Assembly (NCBI GenBank): GCA_964057225.1
Contig: OZ059895.1
Span: 4,526,001 to 4,590,000, forward strand
Source: Auanema rhodensis
Lineage: Eukaryota > Nematoda > Chromadorea > Rhabditida > Rhabditidae
Length of the DNA: 64,000 bases
Reading direction: 5' to 3'
Shown: positions 13,571-29,400 of the stretch, one piece after another
How positions within the stretch are numbered: position 1 is the first letter of the stretch
How the letters are laid out: every line of letters starts with the position of its first letter
Made by a program: the position numbers and the translations under genes
The notes under the pieces: generated by a model
What the model was told of the DNA's origin: nothing
Database searches by the model: none
The model's input: only the letters and a program-made list of their open reading frames with translations

Positions 13571-14879
13571 AAAAATACGCATCGAATGCACTATACTTCA
13601 TTGAGAAACGCTTAATACAAAAATTAGTTATGATCGTTTGAAAAATGATGCATTAGTGTATGTTGAGTTTCCATGTACACTCAACATTGCTTCCAAAAAC
13701 ATTTTGACAAAAATTTTTTCGAAAAATTTCAAAATAATTTAGCGAAAAGTAGATGTTTTTAGATTCCTTTTTTCAAGGCAAAGATGATGGACAATGTTAT
13801 TCAACGAAAAAATTAATTCTTCAGGGTGAAAATCGAGGATATAAGTGTGAACATATATCAGTTGATATCTCGGTGCATTTTCAAGCTAGCGCAAATCTGA
13901 TAACACAGATCGACGCAGCTTAAAAATCCGCATCGAATGCACTATACTTCATTGAGAAACGCTTAATACAAAAATTAGTTATGATCGTTTGAAAAATGAT
14001 GCATTAGTGTATGTTGAGTTTCCATGTACACTCAACATTGCTTCCAAAAACATTTTGACAAAAATTTTTTCGAAAAATTTCAAAATAATTTAGCAAAAAA
14101 TAGATGTTTTTAGATTCCTTTTTTTAAGGCAAAAATGATGGACAATGTTATTCAACGAAAAAATCAATTCTTCAGGGTGAAAATCGAGGATATAAGTGTG
14201 AACTTATATCAGTTGATATCTCGGTGCATTTTCAAGCTAGCGCAAATCTGATAACACAGATCGACGCAGCTTAAAAATCCGCATCGAATGCACTATACTT
14301 CATTGAGAAACGCTTAATACAAAAATTAGTTATGATCGTTTGAAAAATGATGCATTAGTGTATGTTGAGTTTCCATGTACACTCAACATTGCTTCCAAAA
14401 ACATTTTGACAAAAATTTTTTCGAAAAATTTCAAGATAATTTAGCGAAAAGTAGATGTTTTTAGATTCCTTTTTTCAAGGCAAAGATGATGGACAATGTT
14501 ATTCAACGAAAAAATTAATTCTTCAGGGTGAAAATCGAGGATATAAGTGTGAACATATATCAGTTGATATCTCGGTGCATTTTCAAGCTAGCGCAAATCT
14601 GATAACACAGATCGACGCAGCTTAAAAATCCGCATCGAATGCACTATACTTCATTGAGAAACGCTTAATACAAAAATTAGTTATGATCGTTTGAAAAATG
14701 ATGCATTAGTGTATGTTGAGTTTCCATGTACACTCAACATTGCTTCCAAAAACATTTTGACAAAAATTTTTTTGAAAAATTTCAAGATAATTTAGCGAAA
14801 AGTAGATGTTTTTAGATTCCTTTTTTCAAGGCAAAGATGATGGACAATGTTATTCAACGAAAAAATTAATTCTTCAGGG

Positions 14880-17800
14880 TGAAAATCGAGGATATAAGTG
14901 TGAACTTATATCAGTTGATATCTCGGTGCATTTTCAAGCTAGCGCAAATCTGATAACACAGATCGACGCAGCTTAAAAATCCGCATCGAATGCACTATAC
15001 TTCATTGAGAAACGCTTAATACAAAAATTAGTTATGATCGTTTGAAAAATGATGCATTAGTGTATGTTGAGTTTCCATGTACACTCAACATTGCTTCCAA
15101 AAACATTTTGACAAAAATTTTTTCGAAAAATTTCAAGATAATTTAGCGAAAAGTAGATGTTTTTAGATTCCTTTTTTCAAGGCAAAGATGATGGACAATG
15201 TTATTCAACGAAAAAATTAATTCTTCAGGGTGAAAATCGAGGATATAAGTGTGAACATATATCAGTTGATATCTCGGTGCATTTTCAAGCTAGCGCAAAT
15301 CTGATAACACAGATCGACGCAGCTTAAAAATCCGCATCGAATGCACTATACTTCATTGAGAAACGCTTAATACAAAAATTAGTTATGATCGTTTGAAAAA
15401 TGATGCATTAGTGTATGTTGAGTTTCCATGTACACTCAACATTGCTTCCAAAAACATTTTGACAAAAATTTTTTTGAAAAATTTCAAGATAATTTAGCGA
15501 AAAGTAGATGTTTTTAGATTCCTTTTTTCAAGGCAAAGATGATGGACAATGTTATTCAACGAAAAAATTAATTCTTCAGGGTGAAAATCGAGGATATAAG
15601 TGTGAACATATATCAGTTGATATCTCGGTGCATTTTCAAGTTAGCGCAAATCTGATAACACAGATCGACGCAGCTTAAAAATCCGCATCGAATGCACTAT
15701 ACTACATTGAGAAACGCTTAATACAAAAATTAGTTATGATCGTTTGAAAAATGATGCATTAGTGTATGTTGAGTTTCCATGTACACTCAACATTGCTTCC
15801 AAAAACATTTTGACAAAAATTTTTTCGAAAAATTTCAAAATAATTTAGCAAAAAGTAGATGTTTTTAGATTCCTTTTTTCAAGGCAAAGATGATGGACAA
15901 TGTTATTCAACGAAAAAATCAATTCTTCAGGGTGAAAATCGAGGATATAAGTGTGAACTTATATTAGTTGATATCTCGGTGCATTTTCAAGCTAGCGCAA
16001 ATCTGATAACACAGATCGACGCAGCTTAAAAATCCGCATCGAATGCACTATACTTCATTGAGAAACGCTTAATACAAAAATTAGTTATGATCGTTTGAAA
16101 AATGATGCATTAGTGTATGTTGAGTTTCCATGTACACTCAACATTGCTTCCAAAAACATTTTGACAAAAATTTTTTCGAAAAATTTCAAAATAATTTAGC
16201 AAAAAGTAGATGTTTTTAGATTCCTTTTTTTAAGGCAAAAATGATGGACAATGTTATTCAACGAAAAAATCAATTCTTCAGGGTGAAAATCGAGGATATA
16301 AGTGTGAACTTATATCAGTTGATATCTCGGTGCATTTTCAAGCTAGCGCAAATCTGATAACACAGATCGACGCAGCTTAAAAATCCGCATCGAATGCACT
16401 ATACTTCATTGAGAAACGCTTAATACAAAAATTAGTTATGATCGTTTGAAAAATGATGCATTAGTGTATGTTGAGTTTCCATGTACACTCAACATTGCTT
16501 CCAAAAACATTTTGACAAAAATTTTTTCGAAAAATTTCAAAATAATTTAGCAAAAAGTAGATGTTTTTAGATTCCTTTTTTCAAGGCAAAGACGATGGAC
16601 AATGTTATTCAACGAAAAAATTAATTCTTCAGGGTGAAAATCGAGGATATAAGTGTGAACTTATATCAGTTGATATCTCGGTGCATTTTCAAGCTAGCGC
16701 AAATCTGATAACACAGATCGCCGCAGCTTAAAAATCCGCATCGAATGCACTATACTTCATTGAGAAACGCTTAATACAAAAATTAGTTATGATCGTTTGA
16801 AAAATGATGCATTAGTGTATGTTGAGTTTCCATGTACACTCAACATTGCTTCCAAAAACATTTTGACAAAAATTTTTTCGAAAAATTTCAAAATAATTTA
16901 GCAAAAAGTAGATGTTTTTAAATTCCTTTATTCGAGGCAAAGATGATGGACAATGTTATTCAACGAAAAAACTTCAGGGTGAAAATCGAGGATATAAGTG
17001 TGAACTTATATCAGTTGATATCTCGGTGCATTTTCAAGCTAGCGCAAATCTGATAACACAGATCGACGCAGCTTAAAAATCCGCATCGAATGCACTATAC
17101 TTCATTGAGAAACGCTTAATACAAAAATTAGTTATGATCGTTTGAAAAATGATGCATTAGTGTATGTTGAGTTTCCATGTACACTCAACATTGCTTCCAA
17201 AAACATTTTGACAAAAATTTTTTCGAAAAATTTCAAAATAATTTAGCAAAAAATAGATGTTTTTAGATTCCTTTTTTTAAGGCAAAAATGATGGACAATG
17301 TTATTCAACGAAAAAATCAATTCTTCAGGGTGAAAATCGAGGATATAAGTGTGAACTTATATCAGTTGATATCTCGGTGCATTTTCAAGCTAGCGCAAAT
17401 CTGATAACACAGATCGACGCAGCTTAAAAATCCGCATCGAATGCACTATACTTCATTGAGAAACGCTTAATACAAAAATTAGTTATGATCGTTTGAAAAA
17501 TGATGCATTAGTGTATGTTGAGTTTCCATGTACACTCAACATTGCTTCCAAAAACATTTTGACAAAAATTTTTTCGAAAAATTTCAAAATAATTTAGCAA
17601 AAAGTAGATGTTTTTAGATTCCTTTTTTCAAGGCAAAGACGATGGACAATGTTATTCAACGAAAAAATTAATTCTTCAGGGTGAAAATCGAGGATATAAG
17701 TGTGAACTTATATCAGTTGATATCTCGGTGCATTTTCAAGCTAGCGCAAATCTGATAACACAGATCGACGCAGCTTAAAAATCCGCATCGAATGCACTAT

Positions 17801-19830
17801 ACTTCATTGAGAAACGCTTAATACAAAAATTAGTTATGATCGTTTGAAAAATGATGCATTAGTGTATGTTGAGTTTCCATGTACACTCAACATTGCTTCC
17901 AAAAACATTTTGACAAAAATTTTTTCGAAAAATTTCAAGATAATTTAGCGAAAAGTAGATGTTTTTAGATTCCTTTTTTCAAGGCAAAGATGATGGACAA
18001 TGTTATTCAACGAAAAAATTAATTCTTCAGGGTGAAAATCGAGGATATAAGTGTGAACATATATCAGTTGATATCTCGGTGCATTTTCAAGCTAGCGCAA
18101 ATCTGATAACACAGATCGACGCAGCTTAAAAATCCGCATCGAATGCACTATACTTCATTGAGAAACGCTTAATACAAAAATTAGTTATGATCGTTTGAAA
18201 AATGATGCATTAGTGTATGTTGAGTTTCCATGTACACTCAACATTGCTTCCAAAAACATTTTGACAAAAATTTTTTTGAAAAATTTCAAGATAATTTAGC
18301 GAAAAGTAGATGTTTTTAGATTCCTTTTTTCAAGGCAAAGATGATGGACAATGTTATTCAACGAAAAAATTAATTCTTCAGGGTGAAAATCGAGGATATA
18401 AGTGTGAACATATATCAGTTGATATCTCGGTGCATTTTCAAGCTAGCGCAAATCTGATAACACAGATCGACGCAGCTTAAAAATCCGCATCGAATGCACT
18501 ATACTACATTGAGAAACGCTTAATACAAAAATTAGTTATGATCGTTTGAAAAATGATGCATTAGTGTATGTTGAGTTTCCATGTACACTCAACATTGCTT
18601 CCAAAAACATTTTGACAAAAATTTTTTCGTAAAATTTCAAAATAATTTAGCAAAAAGTAGATGTTTTTAGATTCCTTTTTTCAAGGCAAAGATGATGGAC
18701 AATGTTATTCAACGAAAAAATCAATTCTTCAGGGTGAAAATCGAGGATATAAGTGTGAACTTATATTAGTTGATATCTCGGTGCATTTTCAAGCTAGCGC
18801 AAATCTGATAACACAGATCGACGCAGCTTAAAAATCCGCATCGAATGCACTATACTTCATTGAGAAACGCTTAATACAAAAATTAGTTATGATCGTTTGA
18901 AAAATGATGCATTAGTGTATGTTGAGTTTCCATGTACACTCAACATTGCTTCCAAAAACATTTTGACAAAAATTTTTTCGAAAAATTTCAAAATAATTTA
19001 GCAAAAAGTAGATGTTTTTAGATTCCTTTTTTTAAGGCAAAAATGATGGACAATGTTATTCAACGAAAAAATCAATTCTTCAGGGTGAAAATCGAGGATA
19101 TAAGTGTGAACTTATATCAGTTGATATCTCGGTGCATTTTCAAGCTAGCGCAAATCTGATAACACAGATCGACGCAGCTTAAAAATCCGCATCGAATGCA
19201 CTATACTTCATTGAGAAACGCTTAATACAAAAATTAGTTATGATCGTTTGAAAAATGATGCATTAGTGTATGTTGAGTTTCCATGTACACTCAACATTGC
19301 TTCCAAAAACATTTTGACAAAAATTTTTTCGAAAAATTTCAAAATAATTTAGCAAAAAGTAGATGTTTTTAGATTCCTTTTTTCAAGGCAAAGACGATGG
19401 ACAATGTTATTCAACGAAAAAATTAATTCTTCAGGGTGAAAATCGAGGATATAAGTGTGAACTTATATCAGTTGATATCTCGGTGCATTTTCAAGCTAGC
19501 GCAAATCTGATAACACAGATCGCCGCAGCTTAAAAATCCGCATCGAATGCACTATACTTCATTGAGAAACGCTTAATACAAAAATTAGTTATGATCGTTT
19601 GAAAAATGATGCATTAGTGTATGTTGAGTTTCCATGTACACTCAACATTGCTTCCAAAAACATTTTGACAAAAATTTTTTCGAAAAATTTCAAAATAATT
19701 TAGCAAAAAGTAGATGTTTTTAAATTCCTTTATTCGAGGCAAAGATGATGGACAATGTTATTCAACGAAAAAACTTCAGGGTGAAAATCGAGGATATAAG
19801 TGTGAACTTATATCAGTTGATATCTCGGTG
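14880..19830. repeat. Higher-order duplication within the satellite, shift 2802 bp
   Basis: About 14.9-17.0 kb recurs at about 17.7-19.8 kb with a shift of 2802 bp (8 monomers including one 345-bp form). The rare atcgccgcag variant at 16721 and 19523 and the gaacatatatcag variants at 15257/18059 and 15606/18408 all fit this shift. Edges are approximate. Confidence 0.75.
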
Positions 19831-22600
19831 CATTTTTAAGCTAGCGCAAATCTGATAACACAGATCGACGCAGCTTAAAAATCCGCATCGAATGCACTAT
19901 ACTACATTGAGAAACGCTTAATACAAAAATTAGTTATGATCGTTTGAAAAATGATGCATTAGTGTATGTTGAGTTTCCATGTACACTCAACATTGCTTCC
20001 AAAAACATTTTGACAAAAATTTTTTCGAAAAATTTCAAAATAATTTAGCAAAAAGTAGATGTTTTTAGATTCCTTTTTTCAAGGCAAAGATGATGGACAA
20101 TGTTATTCAACGAAAAAATCAATTCTTCAGGGTGAAAATCGAGGATATAAGTGTGAACTTATATCAGTTGATATCTCGGTGCATTTTCAAGCTAGCGCAA
20201 ATCTGATAACACAGATCGCCGCAGCTTAAAAATCCGCATCGAATGCACTATATTTCATTGAGAAACGCTTAATACAAAAATTAGTTATGATCGTTTGAAA
20301 AATGATGCATTAGTGTATGTTGAGTTTCCATGTACACTCAACATTGCTTCCAAAAACATTTTGACAAAAATTTTTTCGAAAAATTTCAAAATAATTTAGC
20401 AAAAAGTAGATGTTTTTAGATTCCTTTTTTAAGGCAAAAATGATGGACAATGTTATTAAACGAAAAAATTAATTCTTCAGGGTGAAAATCGAGGATATAA
20501 GTGTGAACTTATATCAGTTGATATCTCGGTGCATTTTCAAGCTAGCGCAAATCTGATAACACAGATCGACGTAGCTTAAAAATCCGCATCGAATGCACTA
20601 TACTACATTGAGAAACGCTAAATACAAAAATTAGTTATGATCGTCTGAAAAATGATGCATTAGTGTATGTTGAGTTTCCATGTACACTCAACATTGCTTC
20701 CAAAAACATTTTGACAAAAATTTTTTCGAAAAATTTCAAAATAATTTAGCAAAAAGTAGATGTTTTTAAATTCCTTTATTCGAGGCAAAGATGATGGACA
20801 ATGTTATTCAACGAAAAAACTTCAGGGTGAAAATCGAGGATATAAGTGTGAACTTATATCAGTTGATATCTCGGTGCATTTTTAAGCTAGCGCGAATCTG
20901 ATAACACAGATCGACGCAGCTTAAAAATCCGCATCGAATGCACTATACTACATTGAGAAACGCTTAATACAAAAATTAGTTATGATCGTTTGAAAAATGA
21001 TGCATTAGTGTATGTTGAGTTTCCATGTACACTCAACATTGCTTCCAAAAACATTTTGACAAAAATTTTTTCGAAAAATTTCAAAATAATTTAGCAAAAA
21101 GTAGATGTTTTTAGATTCCTTTTTTCAAGGCAAAGACGATGGACAATGTTATTCAACGAAAAAATTAATTCTTCAGGGTGAAAATCGAGGATATAAGTGT
21201 GAACTTATATCAGTTGATATCTCGGTGCATTTTCAAGCTAGCGCAAATCTGATAACACAGATCGCCGCAGCTTAAAAATCCGCATCGAATGCACTATACT
21301 TCATTGAGAAACGCTTAATACAAAAATTAGTTATGATCGTTTGAAAAATGATGCATTAGTGTATGTTGAGTTTCCATGTACACTCAACATTGCTTCCAAA
21401 AACATTTTGACAAAAATTTTTTCGAAAAATTTCAAAATAATTTAGCAAAAAGTAGATGTTTTTAAATTCCTTTATTCGAGGCAAAGATGATGGACAATGT
21501 TATTCAACGAAAAAACTTCAGGGTGAAAATCGAGGATATAAGTGTGAACTTATATCAGTTGATATCTCGGTGCATTTTTAAGCTAGCGCAAATCTGATAA
21601 CACAGATCGACGCAGCTTAAAAATCCGCATCGAATGCACTATACTACATTGAGAAACGCTTAATACAAAAATTAGTTATGATCGTTTGAAAAATGATGCA
21701 TTAGTGTATGTTGAGTTTCCATGTACACTCAACATTGCTTCCAAAAACATTTTGACAAAAATTTTTTCGAAAAATTTCAAAATAATTTAGCAAAAAGTAG
21801 ATGTTTTTAGATTCCTTTTTTCAAGGCAAAGATGATGGACAATGTTATTCAACGAAAAAATCAATTCTTCAGGGTGAAAATCGAGGATATAAGTGTGAAC
21901 TTATATCAGTTGATATCTCGGTGCATTTTCAAGCTAGCGCAAATCTGATAACACAGATCGCCGCAGCTTAAAAATCCGCATCGAATGCACTATATTTCAT
22001 TGAGAAACGCTTAATACAAAAATTAGTTATGATCGTTTGAAAAATGATGCATTAGTGTATGTTGAGTTTCCATGTACACTCAACATTGCTTCCAAAAACA
22101 TTTTGACAAAAATTTTTTCGAAAAATTTCAAAATAATTTAGCAAAAAGTAGATGTTTTTAGATTCCTTTTTTAAGGCAAAAATGATGGACAATGTTATTA
22201 AACGAAAAAATTAATTCTTCAGGGTGAAAATCGAGGATATAAGTGTGAACTTATATCAGTTGATATCTCGGTGCATTTTCAAGCTAGCGCAAATCTGATA
22301 ACACAGATCGACGCAGCTTAAAAATCCGCATCGAATGCACTATACTACATTGAGAAACGCTAAATACAAAAATTAGTTATGATCGTCTGAAAAATGATGC
22401 ATTAGTGTATGTTGAGTTTCCATGTACACTCAACATTGCTTCCAAAAACATTTTGACAAAAATTTTTTCGAAAAATTTCAAAATAATTTAGCAAAAAGTA
22501 GATGTTTTTAAATTCCTTTATTCGAGGCAAAGATGATGGACAATGTTATTCAACGAAAAAACTTCAGGGTGAAAATCGAGGATATAAGTGTGAACTTATA
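19300..22600. repeat. Higher-order duplication within the satellite, shift 1742 bp
   Basis: The ccgcag variant occurs at 19523 and 20219 and again at 21265 and 21961, two pairs 1742 bp apart (5 monomers with two 345-bp forms and one 350-bp form). About 19.3-20.85 kb therefore equals about 21.0-22.6 kb. This unit overlaps the end of the 2802-bp duplication, so the events are nested. Confidence 0.75.
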
Positions 22601-23499
22601 TCAGTTGATATCTCGGTGCATTTTTAAGCTAGCGCAAATCTGATAACACAGATCGACGCAGCTTAAAAATCCGCATCGAATGCACTATACTACATTGAGA
22701 AACGCTTAATACAAAAATTAGTTATGATCGTTTGAAAAATGATGCATTAGTGTATGTTGAGTTTCCATGTACACTCAACATTGCTTCCAAAAACATTTTG
22801 ACAAAAATTTTTTCGAAAAATTTCAAAATAATTTAGCAAAAAGTAGATGTTTTTAGATTCCTTTTTTCAAGGCAAAGATGATGGACAATGTTATTCAACG
22901 AAAAAATCAATTCTTCAGGGTGAAAATCGAGGATATAAGTGTGAACTTATATTAGTTGATATCTCGGTGCATTTTCAAGCTAGCGCAAATCTGATAACAC
23001 AGATCGACGCAGCTTAAAAATCCGCATCGAATGCACTATACTTCATTGAGAAACGCTTAATACAAAAATTAGTTATGATCGTTTGAAAAATGATGCATTA
23101 GTGTATGTTGAGTTTCCATGTACACTCAACATTGCTTCCAAAAACATTTTGACAAAAATTTTTTCGAAAAATTTCAAAATAATTTAGCAAAAAGTAGATG
23201 TTTTTAGATTCCTTTTTTAAGGCAAAAATGATGGACAATGTTATTCAACGAAAAAATCAATTCTTCAGGGTGAAAATCGAGGATATAAGTGTGAACTTAT
23301 ATCAGTTGATATCTCGGTGCATTTTCAAGCTAGCGCAAATCTGATAACACAGATCGACGCAGCTTAAAAATCCGCATCGAATGCACTATACTACATTGAG
23401 AAACGCTAAATACAAAAATTAGTTATGATCGTTTGAAAAATGATGCATTAGTGTATGTTGAGTTTCCATGTACACTCAACATTGCTTCCAAAAACATTT

Positions 23500-26400
23500 T
23501 GACAAAAATTTTTTCGAAAAATTTCAAAATAATTTAGCAAAAAGTAGATGTTTTTAGATTCCTTTATTCGAGGCAAAGATGATGGACAATGTTATTCAAC
23601 GAAAAAATTAATTCTTCAGGGTGAAAATCGAGGATATAAGTGTGAACTTATATCAGTTGATATCTCGGTGCATTTTCAAGCTAGCGCAAACCTGATAACA
23701 CAGATCGACGCAGCTTAAAAATCCGCATCGAATGCACTATACTACATTGAGAAACGCTTAATACAAAAATTAGTTATGATCGTTTGAAAAATGATGCATT
23801 AGTGTATGTTGAGTTTCCATGTACACTCAACATTGCTTCCAAAAACATTTTGACAAAAATTTTTTCGAAAAATTTCAAAATAATTTAGCAAAAAGTAGAT
23901 GTTTTTAGATTCCTTTTTTCAAGGCAAAGACGATGGACAATGTTATTCAACGAAAAAATTAATTCTTCAGGGTGAAAATCGAGGATATAAGTGTGAACTT
24001 ATATCAGTTGATATCTCGGTGCATTTTCAAGCTAGCGCAAATCTGATAACACAGATCGACGCAGCTTAAAAATCCGCATCGAATGCACTATACTTCATTG
24101 AGAAACGCTTAATACAAAAATTAGTTATGATTGTTTGAAAAATGATGCATTAGTGTATGTTGAGTTTCCATGTACACTCAACATTGCTTCCAAAAACATT
24201 TTGACAAAAATTTTTTCGAAAAATTTCAAAATAATATAGCAAAAAGTAGATGTTTTTAGATTCCTTTTTTCAAGGCAAAGACGATGGACAATGTTATTCA
24301 ACGAAAAAATTAATTCTTCAGGGTGAAAATCGAGGATATAAGTGTGAACTTATATCAGTTGATATCTCGGTGCATTTTTAAGCTAGCGCAAATCTGATAA
24401 CACAGATCGACGCAGCTTAAAAATCCGCATCGAATGCACTATACTACATTGAGAAACGCTTAATACAAAAATTAGTTATGATCGTTTGAAAAATGATGCA
24501 TTAGTGTATGTTGAGTTTCCATGTACACTCAACATTGCTTCCAAAAACATTTTGACAAAAATTTTTTCGAAAAATTTCAAAATAATTTAGCAAAAAGTAG
24601 ATGTTTTTAGATTCCTTTTTTCAAGGCAAAGATGATGGACAATGTTATTCAACGAAAAAATCAATTCTTCAGGGTGAAAATCGAGGATATAAGTGTGAAC
24701 TTATATTAGTTGATATCTCGGTGCATTTTCAAGCTAGCGCAAATCTGATAACACAGATCGACGCAGCTTAAAAATCCGCATCGAATGCACTATACTTCAT
24801 TGAGAAACGCTTAATACAAAAATTAGTTATGATCGTTTGAAAAATGATGCATTAGTGTATGTTGAGTTTCCATGTACACTCAACATTGCTTCCAAAAACA
24901 TTTTGACAAAAATTTTTTCGAAAAATTTCAAAATAATATAGCAAAAAGTAGATGTTTTCAGATTTCTTTTTTCAAGGCAAAGACGATAGACAATGTTATT
25001 CAACGAAAAAATTAATTCTTCAGGGTGAAAATCGAGGATATAAGTGTGAACTTATATCAGTTGATATCTCGGTGCATTTTCAAGCTAGCGCAAACCTGAT
25101 AACACAGATCGACGCAGCTTAAAAATCCGCATCGAATGCACTATACTTCATTGAGAAACGCTTAATACAAAAATTAGTTATGATCGTTTGAAAAATGATG
25201 CATTAGTGTATGTTGAGTTTCCATGTACACTCAACATTGCTTCCAAAAACATTTTGACAAAAATTTTTTCGAAAAATTTCAAAATAATTTAGCAAAAAGT
25301 AGATGTTTTTAGATTCCTTTTTTCAAGGCAAAGATGATGGACAATGTTATTCAACGAAAAAATCAATTCTTCAGGGTGAAAATCGAGGATATAAGTGTGA
25401 ACTTATATTAGTTGATATCTCGGTGCATTTTCAAGCTAGCGCAAATCTGATAACACAGATCGACGCAGCTTAAAAATCCGCATCGAATGCACTATACTTC
25501 ATTGAGAAACGCTTAATACAAAAATTAGTTATGATCGTTTGAAAAATGATGCATTAGTGTATGTTGAGTTTCCATGTACACTCAACATTGCTTCCAAAAA
25601 CATTTTGACAAAAATTTTTTCGAAAAATTTCAAAATAATATAGCAAAAAGTAGATGTTTTTAGATTCCTTTTTTCAAGGCAAAGAGGATGGACAATGTTA
25701 TTCAACGAAAAAATTAATTCTTCAGGGTGAAAATCGAGGATATATGTGTGAACTTATATCAGTTGATATCTCGGTGCATTTTCAAGCTAGCGCAAATCTG
25801 ATAACACAGATCGACGCAGCTTAAAAATCCGCATCGAATGCACTATACTTTATTGAGAAACGCTTAATACAAAAATTAGTTATGATCGTTTGAAAAATGA
25901 TGCATTAGTGTATGTTGAGTTTCCATGTACACTCAACATTGCTTCCAAAAACATTTTGACAACAATTTTTTCGAAAAATTTCAAAATAATTTAGCAAAAA
26001 GTAGATGTTTTTAGATTCCTTTTTTTAAGGCAAAAATGATGGACAATGTTATTCAACGAAAAAATCAATTCTTCAGGGTGAAAATCGAGGATATAAGTGT
26101 GAACTTATATCAGTTGATATCTCGGTGCATTTTCAAGCTAGCGCAAATCTGATAACACAGATCGACGCAGCTTAAAAATCCGCATCGAATGCACTATACT
26201 TCATTGAGAAACGCTTAATACAAAAATTAGTTATGATCGTTTGAAAAATGATGCATTAGTGTATGTTGAGTTTCCATGTACACTCAACATTGCTTCCAAA
26301 AACATTTTGACAAAAATTTTTTCGAAAAATTTCAAAATAATTTAGCAAAAAGTAGATGTTTTTAGATTCCTTTTTTCAAGGCAAAGACGATGGACAATGT

Positions 26401-29400
26401 TATTCAACGAAAAAATTAATTCTTCAGGGTGAAAATCGAGGATATAAGTGTGAACTTATATCAGTTGATATCTCGGTGCATTTTCAAGCTAGCGCAAATC
26501 TGATAACACAGATCGACGCAGCTTAAAAATCCGCATCTTATGCACTATACTACATTGAGAAACGCTAAATACAAAAATTAGTTATGATCGTTTGAAAAAT
26601 GATGCATTAGTGTATGTTGAGTTTCCATGTACACTCAACATTGCTTCCAAAAACATTTTGACAAAAATTTTTTCGAAAAATTTCAAAATAATTTAGCAAA
26701 AAGTAGATGTTTTTAGATTCCTTTATTCGAGGCAAAGATGATGGACAATGTTATTCAACGAAAAAACTTCAGGGTGAAAATCGAGGATATAAGTGTGAAC
26801 TTATATCAGTTGATATCTCGGTGCATTTTCAAGCTAGCGCAAACCTGATGCCACAGATCGACGCAGCTTAAAAATCCGCATCGAATGCACTATACTACAT
26901 TGAGAAACGCTTAATACAAAAATTAGTTATGATCGTTTGAAAAATGATGCATTAGTGTATGTTGAGTTTCCATGTACACTCAACATTGCTTCCAAAAACA
27001 TTTTGACAAAAATTTTTTCGAAAAATTTCAAAATAATTTAGCAAAAAGTAGATGTTTTTAGATTCCTTTTTTCAAGGCAAAGACGATGGACAATGTTATT
27101 CAACGAAAAAATTAATTCTTCAGGGTGAAAATCGAGGATATAAGTGTGAACTTATATCAGTTGATATCTCGGTGCATTTTTAAGCTAGCGCAAATCTGAT
27201 AACACAGATCGACGCAGCTTAAAAATCCGCATCGAATGCACTATACTACATTGAGAAACGCTTAATACAAAAATTAGTTATGATCGTTTGAAAAATGATG
27301 CATTAGTGTATGTTGAGTTTCCATGTACACTCAACATTGCTTCCAAAAACATTTTGACAAAAATTTTTTCGAAAAATTTCAAAATAATTTAGCAAAAAGT
27401 AGATGTTTTTAGATTCCTTTTTTCAAGGCAAAGATGATGGACAATGTTATTCAACGAAAAAATCAATTCTTCAGGGTGAAAATCGAGGATATAAGTGTGA
27501 ACTTATATTAGTTGATATCTCGGTGCATTTTCAAGCTAGCGCAAATCTGATAACACAGATCGACGCAGCTTAAAAATCCGCATCGAATGCACTATACTTC
27601 ATTGAGAAACGCTTAATACAAAAATTAGTTATGATCGTTTGAAAAATGATGCATTAGTGTATGTTGAGTTTCCATGTACACTCAACATTGCTTCCAAAAA
27701 CATTTTGACAAAAATTTTTTCGAAAAATTTCAAAATAATTTAGCAAAAAGTAGATGTTTTTAGATTCCTTTTTTTAAGGCAAAAATGATGGACAATGTTA
27801 TTCAACGAAAAAATCAATTCTTCAGGGTGAAAATCGAGGATATAAGTGTGAACTTATATCAGTTGATATCTCGGTGCATTTTCAAGCTAGCGCAAATCTG
27901 ATAACACAGATCGACGCAGCTTAAAAATCCGCATCGAATGCACTATACTACATTGAGAAACGCTAAATACAAAAATTAGTTATGATCGTTTGAAAAATGA
28001 TGCATTAGTGTATGTTGAGTTTCCATGTACACTCAACATTGCTTCCAAAAACATTTTGACAAAAATTTTTTCGAAAAATTTCAAAATAATTTAGCAAAAA
28101 GTAGATGTTTTTAGATTCCTTTATTCGAGGCAAAGATGATGGACAATGTTATTCAACGAAAAAATTAATTCTTCAGGGTGAAAATCGAGGATATAAGTGT
28201 GAACTTATATCAGTTGATATCTCGGTGCATTTTCAAGCTAGCGCAAACCTGATAACACAGATCGACGCAGCTTAAAAATCCGCATCGAATGCACTATACT
28301 ACATTGAGAAACGCTTAATACAAAAATTAGTTATGATCGTTTGAAAAATGATGCATTAGTGTATGTTGAGTTTCCATGTACACTCAACATTGCTTCCAAA
28401 AACATTTTGACAAAAATTTTTTCGAAAAATTTCAAAATAATTTAGCAAAAAGTAGATGTTTTTAGATTCCTTTTTTCAAGGCAAAGACGATGGACAATGT
28501 TATTCAACGAAAAAATTAATTCTTCAGGGTGAAAATCGAGGATATAAGTGTGAACTTATATCAGTTGATATCTCGGTGCATTTTCAAGCTAGCGCAAATC
28601 TGATAACACAGATCGACGCAGCTTAAAAATCCGCATCGAATGCACTATACTTCATTGAGAAACGCTTAATACAAAAATTAGTTATGATTGTTTGAAAAAT
28701 GATGCATTAGTGTATGTTGAGTTTCCATGTACACTCAACATTGCTTCCAAAAACATTTTGACAAAAATTTTTTCGAAAAATTTCAAAATAATATAGCAAA
28801 AAGTAGATGTTTTTAGATTCCTTTTTTCAAGGCAAAGACGATGGACAATGTTATTCAACGAAAAAATTAATTCTTCAGGGTGAAAATCGAGGATATAAGT
28901 GTGAACTTATATCAGTTGATATCTCGGTGCATTTTTAAGCTAGCGCAAATCTGATAACACAGATCGACGCAGCTTAAAAATCCGCATCGAATGCACTATA
29001 CTACATTGAGAAACGCTTAATACAAAAATTAGTTATGATCGTTTGAAAAATGATGCATTAGTGTATGTTGAGTTTCCATGTACACTCAACATTGCTTCCA
29101 AAAACATTTTGACAAAAATTTTTTCGAAAAATTTCAAAATAATTTAGCAAAAAGTAGATGTTTTTAGATTCCTTTTTTCAAGGCAAAGATGATGGACAAT
29201 GTTATTCAACGAAAAAATCAATTCTTCAGGGTGAAAATCGAGGATATAAGTGTGAACTTATATTAGTTGATATCTCGGTGCATTTTCAAGCTAGCGCAAA
29301 TCTGATAACACAGATCGACGCAGCTTAAAAATCCGCATCGAATGCACTATACTTCATTGAGAAACGCTTAATACAAAAATTAGTTATGATCGTTTGAAAA